Below, in pieces: positions 34,303 through 46,865 of a stretch of 64,000 nucleotides of DNA. The notes under the pieces are model-generated. The model saw nothing but the letters and a program-made list of their open reading frames with translations. It was not told the DNA's origin and did not search any database. The position numbers and the translations under genes are program-made. Numbering within the stretch: position 1 is the stretch's first letter; every line of letters starts with the position of its first letter. The stretch comes from Sweltsa coloradensis (taxonomy: Eukaryota; Arthropoda; Insecta; Plecoptera; Chloroperlidae): assembly GCA_024449915.1 (NCBI GenBank), contig JAMZAV010000308.1:310001-374000 (forward strand). Direction: 5' to 3'.

Positions 34303-35700
34303 GGTACATAAACGCAAACAAAATAATAAAATGTAATTTCGCAAAGTTTAAAATAATAATATAGCAACAACAATGTATGTATTTAATATGAAGGGGAAGA
34401 GGAAGAGGAAACTAAAGAAGTTGCTTCGGGTCTTTTAACCAGGCAAACACGACAGCAGAAATAGTCAAAGTAGCTGGAGCCACCCCAACCTGAATGTTTT
34501 TTTTGGGGATGGGTTATGATAAAAACGTAGTCTTTAATTTTCTATTTATTACATGCTCATCATTTTTGTTGTAATCATTTCCAGCCAAGCTCTTTCCAGT
34601 ATGCCTATCGCTTAGAATGCCTCAACATTTTCCTCCTGTATTTTCCCTATAAAACGTCCAAGACTATGATGAATTGCAGCAGCATAGTTTTATTAATACC
34701 ACAAAATAACGCTGATGGCACTTTGCTTCAAATCCCACAGAGACAAACAATATCACGTTTAATTTGTTGTTACAACTAAACTCTGTTGAGGTTCGTTGAG
34801 TTTGTTTTATAATTATAAAATTCATTATTCGTAAACACTTTTTAATTGTTGTGTGTTAAAGAAAATAGCTACATACATTGCTGGTACACATTTACTGTGA
34901 TGTTAATTGTTTTAGTTGAGTGCAAGTACACGCTATGTGGTGATGTACTGAAACTGAATTACATTTTCGTTTCGAGCTGATAATTCGATGGGTTCTATCT
35001 GGTAAACACACGTATTTTGTAAACGTAATGCGACTACTGTGTATTACAACAGTAGAGGACATCACTTTAAACTGAACATTATTATTGATTTTGTTGGAAA
35101 ACACCGACTACAAAGCTATAGACACGTGAATATAAATGGATAGGGTTTTTCGGGAAGATGTATAATAAGCTGGATTAAAGTTATCGATGTGTTAAATACA
35201 TCAAGTACGTCAACTAAGAGGGATTTATTACATTACCTGTATGAAACACCCAAACAAATAAAATAAACAAGCCACAAATATTTAATTATTTTAATTTGTT
35301 CAGCGTGAAAATGTGAGGATGGTACCATTATATAACACACATACACAGTCACTGATGTTGTGTATAATTGTAGGAAATATTTTATAATTGATCATGCATC
35401 GTCTATTCTGGCGTAGACTCTTTTTTATTCTGATATTTCACTGACTGGATTTGTATGCATCATTATTACTGAAGCAACTTATTCAATGGACAAAATATAC
35501 TATGAGTTCTCCGGTAAAAATTTAATATGATCTAATAAACACAAGTTCAAAAGCCAATAGATGCAGAGCGGAGGTCGATGATCCTCACTACTCACTTGAT
35601 TGGAGCATTGTTCAAAAAGAGAGTAATTAAACGGAAAAACATAGATGTGGAAACATTATCGTATACAACGAGCTCGATAGTTTAAAATTTAATCCTAGGT
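34303..35700. other. No recognisable gene
   Basis: AT-rich. A purine run (GAGGAAGAGGAAAC) is near 34397. Nothing else supportable. Confidence 0.5.
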
Positions 35701-35708
35701 TTAACCTA

Positions 35709-35891
35709 ATGGTTGATAATGATGATGAGTATATTGATGGATATAATGCATCAATGATTATTGAATACGAATATACTATACTTGCACTCTCATTTGCTGC
35801 CTGTTTAAAACACTTTTTTGCTACAAAGAAATTAGAGGTTAATAAGCAGATACGTAAGAGAAGCGGGGATAATTTCTACGTTGTTTTGTAG
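35709..35891 (+). CDS. Short acidic-start ORF, 60 codons, doubtful
   Basis: The frame starts TAATGG and encodes an acidic N-terminus (MVDNDDEYIDGYNASMIIEY), a hydrophobic middle, and a lysine/arginine-rich end. Codon composition is as AT-rich as the flanks, so chance is a real alternative. No splice signals, promoter or recognisable domain. Confidence 0.18.
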   Translation: MVDNDDEYIDGYNASMIIEYEYTILALSFAACLKHFFATKKLEVNKQIRKRSGDNFYVVL

Positions 35892-36069
35892 TTTGAAGCT
35901 TGTAAATTGTGGCCCAGGTTACAAGAATTAAACATGTTATTTGCTTCTAGGTTTACGGAAGTGAACTCGACTTATTTCAGAGGTGGAAAATATGTCGCCC
36001 CTCGTGTAATTTTAAATGATGTGGACATGATGATTTTTAAGTTTATTTCCAAACATGCTAATTTATTAT

Positions 36070-36355
36070 CTAGGGCGACGGTCGTCGCCCGGCAGACAAG
36101 CGAATGCGACTGCTTAGGCGACACCGAACTCCGGCCCTATATACAGCTACGAGAGTTGGGGGGTTTTCAGCTATCTGCACACGCCGCCCCGAAAGAGTTA
36201 CAATCTTGAAACTCGGTATATGACCTGGTATGTGGTCCATGACATACCAAAAAAAATCAACCCGATCCGACAACTCGTTCTGTGTTAAAAAAAGGCTCTC
36301 AACATCGTCAAATTCCTTTCGGCTGGCTGGCTGGCTGGCTGGCTAGGAGTTCTCC
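36070..36355. repeat. Hairpin-rich repeat fragment with (GGCT)n
   Basis: It opens with a perfect hairpin, GGGCGAC-GGTC-GTCGCCC (36073-36090), has a second hairpin around GGTATGT...ACATACC near 36219-36246, and ends with five GGCT units (36321-36344). It adjoins the tandem units that start at about 36370. Confidence 0.55.
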
Positions 36356-36369
36356 GCGGAGATTAATTT

Positions 36370-37560
36370 AGCCTACAGAGAAAACGGTAAATCTTAGAAC
36401 TATGAAACTTGGACCACACTTAGATGTACTTCAGACGCAGTGACGTTTGCTTTCAAAACCAAAATCGGGTAACAGGGACGGGAGAAAATCAAAATTTGGA
36501 TGATAATCAAAACGCGTAATTACCAAGGCGTGGTAATTTGTACAAACTTGAAATTAAACATGCTATTAACCATTATAAATATCTTGCGTCCAAAACACAA
36601 GGGGCTAAATTTGGGGATGACCATGGGCCCAAAAATGACAAAAAACATATCTAAACTTTAAGAAATGAATCATTCAAAGAAAACGCTACAACTGAGATGT
36701 TTCAAACGTGGAATACATTTTGATATCTCTCATTCTTTATCACTTTTGAATATGGAAAGCAAAATTGGGTAAAGGGTACCGGAGAAAATCAAAATTATCA
36801 AAAGTAGGTAATTCCGTACTCTTATGAATAATACGCTATACTGAGAAAACGGTTCATCTTAGAACTTAGAAACTTGGGCCACACTCAGATGTACCTCATA
36901 TAACAAAAACCGGGCAATTGGGACCGGGGAAAATCAAAATCAAAATCAAAACGCGTAATTACTCAGGCGTAGTAATTTGTACAAGCTTGAAATTAAACAT
37001 GCTCTTAACCATTATAAATATAGTGCTTATGCTAGTGCGTTGGTCTTGTTGTTAGCGTATCTGCTTCCAATGCAGAAGGGCCAGGGTTCGATTCCCGCCA
37101 AAGTCAGAAGTTTTTTAACTTCTGATTGGACTTAAGTCTATCAGTTCTTGTCTTAGGAGTTTGTAAACGGTGACTTTGGAGCCGTCCTAGCAACGAAGCA
37201 CATAATAAATTTCAGAGTTGTTCTGAATCGGCCTTGTTGATTCTGGCGTTGATCCGCGGGTGTTCGCACTGTCCATACCACTGATTGGTATAGTTCATAT
37301 GAAAAATATCGATCTTTGGTTGGTTATCGCTCACTCGTCGATTGCTTCGGGGCCTGCAGGGTTGGCTTGGTCGCTTTGATTTAACGTCCCCCACTAAAAA
37401 TCAGTTATATAACTGAGTGGGTAGACTCTAAATAATTTTTTTTTTATTTTTTTTATTTAAGGGGTATCTTTGGGGGGACCGTGGGCCCAAAAATGTAAAA
37501 AAACAACTTTGAACTTAACAAATTTAATCATTCAAAGTTCATCATTCAAAACCTTGATAG
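36370..37560. repeat. Tandem repeat unit of about 465 bp, second copy split by a SINE
   Basis: Unit 1 (about 36370-36837) contains GAGAAAACGGTAAATCTTAG, AAACTTGGACCACACTTAGA, then ATTAAACATGCTATTAACC. Unit 2 begins at about 36838 with the same order and breaks after CCATTATAAATAT at 37022. It resumes at about 37455 with AAGGGGTATC and GACCGTGGGCCCAAAAATG, matching AAGGGGCTAA and GACCATGGGCCCAAAAATG of unit 1 near 36600. The interruption is the tRNA-derived element at 37023-37455. Confidence 0.78.
37023..37455 (+). mobile_element. tRNA-derived SINE, about 430 bp, near-precise insertion
   Basis: The head contains GTTGGTCTTGTTGTTAGCG, a perfect 5-bp anticodon stem (TCTGC-TTCCAAT-GCAGA, anticodon CCA) and a strong B box (GGGTTCGATTCCCG). 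The body includes a hairpin, AGAAGTTTTTTAACTTCT, and the block GTGACTTTGGAGCCGTCC shared with a diverged copy at 27425. The 3' end is an AT-rich, T-rich tail (37432-37455). It splits a tandem repeat whose intact sister (36370-36837) shows the empty site. Confidence 0.72.
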
Positions 37561-37576
37561 CGAACAAACAACAAAA

Positions 37577-37941
37577 AGATGATATATCCAACCAAATACC
37601 AAAATTTGTAAAAAAAAAAAAAAAAAAACGGCAGCCAAAGCTCTCCTTCAAAAGTCTTTGGCTGTGAATGTTGCGAGATATAGAATTGGACCCAAGCTTT
37701 TTATTCTTTCTCTCTTGTTTCGCATTGAAAAGAAGTAAGATCATTTCGCCTGTTGACGAGCGCCAAGCCAACCATTTTTGTCGTAAAAAAGTAAAATTTT
37801 TAAACTCGAAATCATAAAAAAATGGCTTGGCCATTGAATGCTTGGCTCAACTTCTATATTTCACAGCATTCACAGCCGAAGAATTTTGAAGGAGAGCTTG
37901 GCTGCCGTTTTTTTTTTACAAATTTTTGTATTTGGTTGGTA
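37577..37941. mobile_element. Foldback MITE with inverted repeats of about 80 bp
   Basis: The left arm (37577-37663) CCAACCAAATACCAAAATTT, then an A run, CGGCAGCCAAAGCTCTCC, to CTTTGGCTGTGAATG is mirrored by the right arm (37867-37941), ending GTTTTTTTTTTACAAATTTT and TGTATTTGGTTGG. A second inner inverted repeat (CCAAGCCAACCATTTTT against AAAAAATGGCTTGG) lies in the centre, so most of the element can fold on itself. The target duplication is not clear. The long ORFs across it on both strands are by-products of the palindrome. Confidence 0.8.
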
Positions 37942-38154
37942 CAAGTTACTTCAACACAAGTAGCGCCTCATTCTTCAAAGTGGACTATTAGTGTTATAAC
38001 ACTCGATTCAACCCGTAGCAGTACAATAATTAACCATGCATATTTGCATAAACTACGTGATTCGTTTGTTCCGTAGCTCATCAATCTAGTGAGGAACAAA
38101 ATTAAATTCCTCGCCAAAAATTCAAATATATCATAGACATCTGCCTAAAAACCT

Positions 38155-38240
38155 CGCACCTGACTCGAATTTGAACCCGGCATTACAATGCGTGGCATAC
38201 TCTCACTATAGTCACTAGAGTAAGGTTAATCACTTTATCA
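38155..38240 (-). repeat. Possible tRNA-like SINE head
   Basis: On the minus strand TAGTGACTATAGTGAGAG resembles an A box, and CCGGGTTCAAATTCGAG, about 25 bases on, is a good B box. The anticodon arm is poor. No second copy seen. Confidence 0.35.
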
Positions 38241-39324
38241 ATCACTTTTCCCTTCAAAGGCAGTGCCCTCCGACCTCCCTGGTTTCAATCAAGCCTGTGT
38301 CGCACCGGCCGACTGTCATGTGTGTGTCAGCAATGTAGTATACGCGCGGCCCATCCTAAGCCTTCAATCATTCAGAGCAGTCCCTACCCGTGTACAATTG
38401 ATGGCTGATTTTTAATGCATGGGGTGTCTGTAGTAATTGGACAGTGTCCTCTGTAGGTGCACGATCTACTATGTAGCGCAGACGAAGAGCCTCTCAATTC
38501 GTGTCAAAATGTTACAACAACGTACAAGTACCTGATTTGTATGGCGCAACAGGGAACATGAATCACATGCTAAAATCCGATTGGCGTGGTTTCATTTGCT
38601 GTGCTCACCATTATTAGATGGAAAAGAGACGTAAACTCTTATTGTTGCTAAATAATTGTATTGTGATGGACACAATAATAAACTCCATAAATAATTCACT
38701 GTTAAAATGCAGAAACTACACAACAATCTAAAACCAAGGGTCGAGGTTTTAGTTTGAACGCAGAATGTGTATTGGCACATGATTGCCCTATAGCCATGAC
38801 ACGGAAAATACAAAATAGGCCTTGATAATAAATAAATATTAACTACCAATGTAAATGTGGGAGAGCCTGAAGTTGAGATCCACAAACGTTGAGAAGATTC
38901 TAGCCTCACGATTGGAATTATTCTCTAAAGGAAATGAACATGACTAATATCACAAATCATGCTCCTAGAACGCTCATGCACGACTCACGGATGTATGGCA
39001 AAATTATTTACTAATATTTCTAGATCACGTCACCCAACGGTGCGACAGAAACTTGTTGTTTGTCGATTGTTTATTTTAAACTTGACGCTGGCAATCAGCT
39101 TTCATTATGTACACGGACTCAATTGTACACAAAGTACATTTTAGGCAGTAAAGTCATCTTTAGCATAAACAATGACACGAAGTTTATTGGCACCGAGTTG
39201 TTATGAAGCCAGACCTACGCCACACAACGTCACAACACTACACAACAAGGTCGAAGTGTGGCGAATCAAGACAACAGTTATTCAGAGTTGTTCCACATGC
39301 CTGAAGTCCACATGTGTGATGTTT

Positions 39325-42187
39325 TTAAATTCCTGGGTCCGTGAACCTGGCCCCCCCCACTTGAGCACAAATTCTGGATTTTTGCCAGCAATTAGTGCTC
39401 AATTAGTGCTACACTCTGGCAAAATTTGAGAATTAGTGCTCGGATAGATTCCGAGATATCGACATCGAAAGTGGGGGGGGGGGGGGAGGGCAAGTTGACC
39501 CTGCCACCCCCACACATAGAAATCTACACTCGATTTGCCTTGTTCATCGTCTGCTCTCAAGATCAACACCTTCGTACCTAGCATCTAATTTTCAATACTT
39601 ATTCTCAAAACCATACCTTAAAACACTAGATCTAGATCAGGTACTCAGTTAACATTTCCCAACCCATAGAACCAATCTTCTTGATCACTCTTTTACAATA
39701 AACGCTATTCGAGTCTGGAATACTCTCCCAACCAGCATCCGGGATGTTTACGGAATTAGTTACGACACTTTCAAGCGTAAAGTACATCAATATTACTTGA
39801 GTAATTATAATTAATTAGCAGCTATAAACATCAGCCGCTACAGCCTTTGTTAATGATTGAGTAATGCATACCACAACCTGCTCCTGCTCACCTGTATTTC
39901 TGCACACAATGGCTAAAGCTATATTATTTGTGTACTTTTGTGTGAATGGGATGAATGAATGTTTCTTAAAAATATTGAAGATTTACATAAATGATTTAAA
40001 ATCCATAATTGCATAACATTACCATATACCTAGAAAATTTTAACTTTGCAATAATGTTAATCCTAATGTATTTAATGTATTATTACATTTATTTAGTTAG
40101 TTTAGTTAGTTTAGTATGATGGTAACATTATTTTTATCTCTAAATTGCACATTTAACTTGTGTGATTATATATTGAAAAAATTTAAATACTTCATGTAAT
40201 CCTGTAATGTCGTGATGTGTTGTTATTAGGAAGTGGTTGGACGGAAGAAAGGCTTATCAGGCCTTAGTCCCGCCATCAATAAAGACGACAATCAAATCAA
40301 ATCAATTCTGGATTTCTGTCAGGAATTAGTGCTCATTTAGTGCTACATTTTTGCAAAAGTAGAATTAGTGCTCGGATGATTTCGAAATTAGGAGGGGGAG
40401 TTTACGCTGCGTCTAATTTCGCCCCCCCCCCCCCGCCAGCCCAACACTTAGCAAAGACAATACATAATTCATCGTAATTATTTTGATGGTGGCTGAAGCT
40501 GACTGCGACTTGTAGAAGAGTGCTCCAGTGCTAATCAATTTCCGTTACCACAGAGTTAGATTCTTAAAAAAAGTTTAACTATTGTTATAAGGTTTATTAC
40601 CAAATTTATTTGATTTTTTTATTCCTCTTGTGAAGATAGGGCAACATAATTCCTGACATGTACGTTATTACATGATTAATACAAGGAAGTATTGTGGGAT
40701 TTGTATGTTACTTTAAAAATAAATTTACATAGATTCGTAACCAAGATTATAAGATGAATGTAGTTGATACATTATAGGAAGAGAATACATGATACATAGG
40801 TTGTTGTTTGATAACAAATTAGCAATATCATTTCCAAGATACTTATAATACAAGGTACAATGTTGTAATATTTGCATCATCTTAACACCGATGTCTGGAC
40901 ATGTCTTCAAATAACATGTAAAAAAACATGGATATATTAATGTGAGATGGCTGTGAGAGGCTAGTTTACTATTTGCATACCATACCATATTGCTAGATTT
41001 AATTTATTTATGTACAATAATCTTTATGAAATAATAGTAGGCTTATAACCAATTGTAGAACGCATAAATCTACTTCTTTGGTTGTGTTTGCCGATTCCAC
41101 AACACCTTGTTATTTCTGTTGAAAGTGGAAGAAAAATCTACAAGCACATATCACAAGTATTCACCACAAGTACATCGCGATCTTATAACTTCCAAGTATT
41201 GGCAAACTGATCGGCCGTTGACATTGGTTCTACATTATAATAGATAGTGGTAAACCATATTAATGCAACATTTTAAAGCGACATATTATTGCATATATGC
41301 AGAAGATGACTTATTAGTTACATGTTTTGAGATAGCGAAGACTTAAGGTATTATGAAACACAATAATATGATTTAACAGATGCAAAACTCCTCGCAATTA
41401 TATATATTAATGCTTAAATGATCGAGCATAGTGAAGCTTATTATTTTCAATACAAACATTGCACAGATCCTGAAAGAGCATACAAAATTTTGACAAATAA
41501 ATTTAATTAAAATTGTATGACTGAAAATACTAATTTATTCAACTAAAATCAAAGTGAAAAGATGCTAACTTAGTTGCAAAGGTGACGTCATATTTCAATT
41601 GCGTTCATATTTCTTAATCCAATACTCTCCTTTACAAAATAATATAGGAAGAGAAAAGTGATATGGTAATGTATATTTTGATCCATCTAAACTTATATAT
41701 TGCAGATGCGCCACAACATGTGAGAATTAAAAAATACTGTACCAGGCCATGATTTGTGGTTTGATTATAATAGTGCAGTGAGATAATTATGTAATCATAC
41801 TTTCATTGATTAGAAGTTAGAACAACAATGCAGCATACATGTAATGGATGCCTTTCTACGTCATTCTAGAATGGTACAGTCAATTCGAATTCATGAGATT
41901 GGGAACTCTAGGGATGATGCAAATAAAATTTTGTCAAAATTTTTTTTATATTTATTTTATTTTTGTCACTAATTGCTGGGAAAAATCCAGAATTTGTGCT
42001 ACAATGGGGGGGGGGGGCAGCGTGAACTTGCCCCCCCCCATGTCAACATGCCTTTTTCTCGGAATCTATCCGAGCACTAATTCTCAAATTTTGCCAGAGT
42101 GTAGGACTAATTGAGCACTAATTGCTGGCAAAAATCCAGAATTTGTGCTGAAGTGGGGGGGGCCAGGTTCACGGGTCTTAAATTTCT
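39325..42187. mobile_element. 2.84-kb inverted-repeat element with 10-bp target duplication
   Basis: The target copies TTAAATTCCT (39325-39334) and TTAAATTTCT (42178-42187) match at nine of ten bases and lie directly outside the element 39335-42177. The ends read GGGTCCGTGAACCTGGCC and, inverted, GACCCGTGAACCTGGCC. The inverted repeats extend about 130 bp with very few differences, including AGCACAAATTCTGGATTTTT and GCAATTAGTGCTCAATTAGT. Partial extra copies of the terminus lie inside at 40304-40390 and 41965-42010. Long G or C runs sit in each terminal zone. There is no transposase. A target of 9-10 bp suggests a Mutator-like or related DNA transposon, but I cannot assign the superfamily. 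Confidence 0.82.
39500..40303 (+). mobile_element. LINE 3' fragment (RT C-terminus, 3' UTR, (CAAAT)n tail)
   Basis: The frame from about 39510 to the TAA at 39812-39814 reads as the C-terminal end of a LINE reverse transcriptase: HRLLSRSTPSYLASNFQYL, one in-frame TAA near 39647, then THRTNLLDHSFTINAIRVWN, TLPTSIRDV and TFKRKVHQYYLSNYN. The HRTN...SF..NAIRVWN.LP...R...FK pattern is characteristic of CR1/L2/Jockey-type elements. The 3' UTR ends in GCCTTAGTCCCGCCATCAAT, then AAAGACGACAATC and a CAAAT tail, sharing its terminus with 18930-19012. It lies wholly inside the inverted-repeat element at 39335-42177, directly against its inner terminus copy. Confidence 0.75.
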
Positions 42188-42189
42188 TG

Positions 42190-45180
42190 TGCGAACATTG
42201 CCCAGGGTGCAATCAAGTCCTTCTTCAAGTGTCTAACTAGGTATTTTAGAGGTAGGGAATGTCCGCAATCCCTCACATTCACATAGTCATTTCTCTGCAT
42301 CACGTTTATTCCGATTACAAAGACATTGAAACTCGTGTACCAGCAAATGCTAAATAATAAGCAAGTATACGGTACTTTGGCACTCGAGCGCACTTTTACA
42401 TAAACTTTAATTCCGGTTTACTGAAAATTATTCTCCTAGGTCCCAAGCCTTCAAACAAATATATGTTTCTCACAGAAACAAAACAATCAAACAAGTTTAT
42501 AACTGAAAGGGATTTCAGACTATTATGATAATAAAATACGCTAGTCTTAATAATGTAAAGAATATACACAGGGACTTGACTAATCACTATCTTTAAATCT
42601 GTATTATTAACCTTTTTACATTTATTGTCAGTGCTAGTAATGTACACAATAATATATAACACTCTTCGTTCGTATTCATGAATAAAAGCATGCCTGTTAA
42701 ATTTATGTCATAACATACATATTGTATTAAAATTAATAAAAGTAATTGATATTGTGTTTATAAACAATAATAGGTAATTTGTTTGGTTGATTGAAAGTAG
42801 CTTTCGTTGGGCAACGACGGTAATCGAGACAGTACTGGAGATGAAAGTACCCACGTCAGCTCCATTTCACAACATCATCAACATTTAAATCTGGACATGT
42901 GCCAAGCAACATCAAACTAGCGCCATATCCCCAGTGGTAACTACTCTAGCTTAGACAGTTCACCCAACTGCCAATAAATATTGATCAACTCACACGGTGA
43001 AATCGAAAAATATGGCCAAATCTGGACACAAACAGATCCAAGTTATATGTTTTCCAATCCCTTGGGCATTTTTGGAAAACAAATTAAGGCACTGTAGAAA
43101 ATATTTCTCCGTTAATCAGACGTAGAAAACTGGCTAGATAAATGTTGTCGATAACGCTTATGTAATGACCCTTTGGGTTACCTTATAGCAATGGGAACTT
43201 TTACTTACTATTAAACCCCAAATCGTTACGTGTAGACCTACATAATTTTATCAATGCAACTTTTCTATCCTAAACGGAAACGAATAAATACTGCCCCTTG
43301 GTGACCGACAGGAACATGGGGCTAAATGATTATTTTTCCCACTTTCGTTTACAACAATGATCCATTCTTAGAGATTTACAGGAAAAATTTTAATGAACTG
43401 CAAATTGCGAAAGTTCATTTTTGACCATAAGAAGACATGACAAATACAGTTTTGACTTGCAGGTAGCCCTAGACTACTTGATTTGATTCGTAAGTTGAAG
43501 GGCGCGTCAATAGTTGGGTAGAGAGTAGCGAGCGAGACTCTGACTCGCGGAGGGGGGTATAGTTTTCGATAAACGCCCCCGTCAATCATTTTTGACCATG
43601 TTTTTCTTCAATCGTTGACAATGTGAAACAATATGATAGTCATTAAATGTTGATGATAGTTGTGTTTATGATACTCACAAAACTTGTACGTATTAATCAA
43701 TTTATTTTTACGAATTTATTTGATTTCCACATAAAAGTCATAAACTACTCTCATGAGCTATGTCAATAAATTAACTTACAAGTGACAAATCTGGGTTTGT
43801 ACAAAAGTATGGTAAATAAAAATGAAAAATATACTCACTTTGTATGTTACACAAAGATTTAAGTAGTAGTTGATGTTTTTATAAAAGTAAAATGGCAAAT
43901 TGTAAGATTGTAACGACTTTGGTATTGAAGACTATTGAGTCAACTCCATACATTTTCACGGAAAGCGGAGCTAAAAGTAAATTCCCAATTTTGTAAATTA
44001 AAACTTAATTTTCATTTGATGATGTATTTCCTGATCATTGCATTTTACATGGAAATTACATACTTTTAATTTGCGCAAGCGTAATCAAAGTCACTGATTG
44101 TATTTATTATTTTGTATTTACACGTCTACAATGAAGTTAGCAATAGCTTTCGATCTACAATTTGCTTCATTTTGACAGTAAAAATTATTTGTATCTGTAC
44201 TGACAAACTAATATTATACGCTCACCGAATCCAATCAGGGTAATAAAGTTACCAACTTTATAACATAGATAATGGTGTTTTAATACAGAAGATTACAAAA
44301 CAAATATAATTACTGGACGACACTTTTGCTTGCGCTATCTGGGGAAACGAAAATTGAATGTAAAACTAATTATGAATAAAATGTGCTTTCCTTAAATATC
44401 ATTTAGTATTTTCCGAGCTAAAAGACTTTGAATTCTCGTGTTTCATGTTTAAGTAATATCTACATATTTGTAGACAATTGAGGTAAAGTTACATGCCAAA
44501 AGGGAATTAAAGGATTTATTTTTGAAAATCAATAATGACCAATTCATATTATATATTGTTTTTCAACAATGGAGAGCTCTAATGGCATTTGTAATATGCT
44601 TAAATTATGTAAGTTTTTTTTTTTTTTTAGCTAAACACGAATCCGACCAGTAATAGAACATGGTTGACAATAACAAGTTGAAAATGGCAATAAAACTACT
44701 ACTTGTCTAATAAAATGTATATAATCATGGACTTGCAAACTGTCTTTAATTAAGATAAAATCAACATTTTTTAAATCAAATACCGTCCATGTTTGTAAAC
44801 TAAATGATACAACTGCATCCATATTTTAGCTGGCAAGCTACAATATATGTTATAATAAAGCTTCTACCTCCAACTTTTTGCTCAAGTTATCACGAAACAA
44901 AATAATTGACCAGACGAAAGTTTCACGCAGTGTGTTTGTGTTGGAACTCAATTATCCACCTGTCAGACTGATCCTTCAAAATTATCACATCCGTGTTTAG
45001 GATTTCTCTTGCCGCTCGCTCGCACAATGAGGCGTATTAATGATTTTTACTGTAGAAAAGTTGGCCATGTTTTGTACGAAGAAAGAGAAAGTTGCACCAT
45101 TAGCTTTGCGTAGAAGAGATGATCACAGAATTAATTCTCAACACAAATACTCTTTCTGCAATCACCGGTCCACCATCACC
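42190..45180. other. No recognisable gene
   Basis: AT-rich. At 43495-43560 AGTAGCGAGCGAGACTCTGA, then CTCGCGGAGG, looks like a worn head of the SINE family at 2214 and 6040. A T run is near 44612. No supportable coding block. Confidence 0.45.
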
Positions 45181-45237
45181 ACACACAACAACAACAACAA
45201 CAACAACAGAACGTCACAAATTTATTCCGTAAAAAAA
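45051..45237 (+). other. Open block ending in (CAA)n, doubtful exon
   Basis: After an acceptor-like ATTTTTACTGTAG the frame reads KLAMFCTKKEKVAPLALRRR, then DDHRINSQHKYSFC, and runs into a (CAA)n tract at 45186-45211 and a stop at 45235. The lack of a good donor or start makes this weak. Confidence 0.2.
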
Positions 45238-46628
45238 TAAACGTTACAAATACGCCAAACAATATTATATTTAATATTCCTCTACGTACATTTTTCTTTA
45301 TAATTCGTGCCACTTGTGCCGCTGAACTTTAACATTTTAAAATATATATTTTCAAGCTATTGTCGATATATATTTATTGGTTTCATACCTTCCCCAGTAA
45401 CGGTAATTTTTTTTTTTTATAAATCTTGGAAATCAAGAGTGTGTTTATGAATGATGTCGAGACATACCCTGCTGTACAGGTTGTCAGAGGCCGACTCTTT
45501 CGCCGTTGAGAATCACTTTACAATTTACACATAATAAACTCGTGTTTCATGTTTTTATCTTTTTCACAACACAATTGATGCCAAGACAGCCTATATAAAA
45601 ATAATGAAAATTGGTATAATTTAGTTGGAATACACACAAAATGTAAAGTGGTAAGTTTGTCAATGTGCAAACGATATTTTTAGTAAAAGACATTATCCGA
45701 GTTATTATGTGCCCAGTTGTTTTGAGAGATTGCAAGTCACAGTTTGTGTATGTCAAGCATGCATTTGTTTTATATTTCATTTTTCCTTTAATGATGATGA
45801 AATAAAGTAGTTATTTATTTAAATTGATTAAATTCCTTTTGCAACACTTGTTGAACACGGCATTACAATACAGAAACAATTGACAAGATCAAACAAAGAG
45901 CCACCTAGAAAAGTCAGCAAGGTAAAAACAAGTGCTTCAAATTAATTAAGAATCTTCGTTACCTTTTTTCATTTACTTAGGAACCTACTATCGCCAAAGA
46001 CAATCATGAGTTTCTTTCAAACGTCTTTGCTGAATGTAGTCTTATCAAAGCTAGCTTAAGCCATCTCGAGTTACTTTTAGTTTTGCGATGAACGAAAAAC
46101 TTGCCAAGCGGTTACCTCATTAGAAGGCTAGTGCTGATGCACACGTTCCAGAACCAAAGCCGATCTTACTTTGCTCTTACTTTTTTCTTTTTTTGTGCAG
46201 CTCCTTCCTGAAGAATGTCCAATCATCATTATTTCTACAATAAATATTTACGCTGGATCTATAAGATGTAGTAGAATTAAAATTAATCTATCTTGACTTC
46301 AAACGAATAACACACTATTGATATTTTGGAAAACTATGAAATATTAAAAACGAAGAATTTAATTCCTTTTCTTAATCTAAACTTTAATGTTTGCTAAAAC
46401 CACACAACAAGATAGACGCAGATTGTAAAATATATAGTCATGTTTGATGTAGGTTTCTTAAGGTGAATGTTTTTGGGGTGTTATGTACGTTGAATTAATT
46501 TTATGTAGCCGTTGACTAAGTTGACAATTATTAAGTTTTCGCTAGTCACGGGTGGATGTAGGACTTGAACTTATTGGGTTTTTTAACTTGAATAATTGCT
46601 GATTAATTACTACCAACTCTTTGAATAG

Positions 46629-46865
46629 AACTATTCATATTTTTGATATAAAAGTAAATAGAAAGAAAATTCGTAATTGCGTCGAGGCATCTTTAAATAA
46701 AAATGTATTATTATTATCTGGGAAATGTAGTAAAGTAACTATGATTATGAACAAGCAGGTGAAACCCATGCTTTCCGAGCTCACTCCCAGTCTCAAACAC
46801 TTTGCTATTCTCATTGAACAACCGGCAAGCCGTAGCCCTGTGCACGGATGCAGATTAGCTCAAAG
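46629..46865 (+). CDS. Candidate exon a of a three-exon model, unknown protein
   Basis: Acceptor CTACCAACTCTTTGAATAG, 237 bases open, donor CTCAAAG|GTAAAA. The translation begins TIHIFDIKVNRKKIRNCVEA and continues to LTPSLKHFAILIEQPASRS. The exon ends two bases into a codon. The next candidate begins with a single base completing it (AG+T, serine). The preceding exon and the start codon are not identified. No domain recognised. Phase agreement across two junctions raises this above chance open frames, but each splice call is by eye. Confidence 0.35.

Noticed and set aside
37040..37110. Functional tRNA-Trp gene (anticodon CCA)
   Set aside because: The anticodon stem is perfect but acceptor and T stems do not close, and the head is joined to a SINE body with a T-rich tail.
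37532..38076. ORFs of 84-100 codons on both strands
   Set aside because: They lie on the arms of the foldback MITE, and the similar peptides on opposite strands follow from the inverted repeat.
39335..42177. Retroviral LTR pair
   Set aside because: The terminal repeats are inverted, not direct, and there is no primer-binding site or gag/pol sequence.
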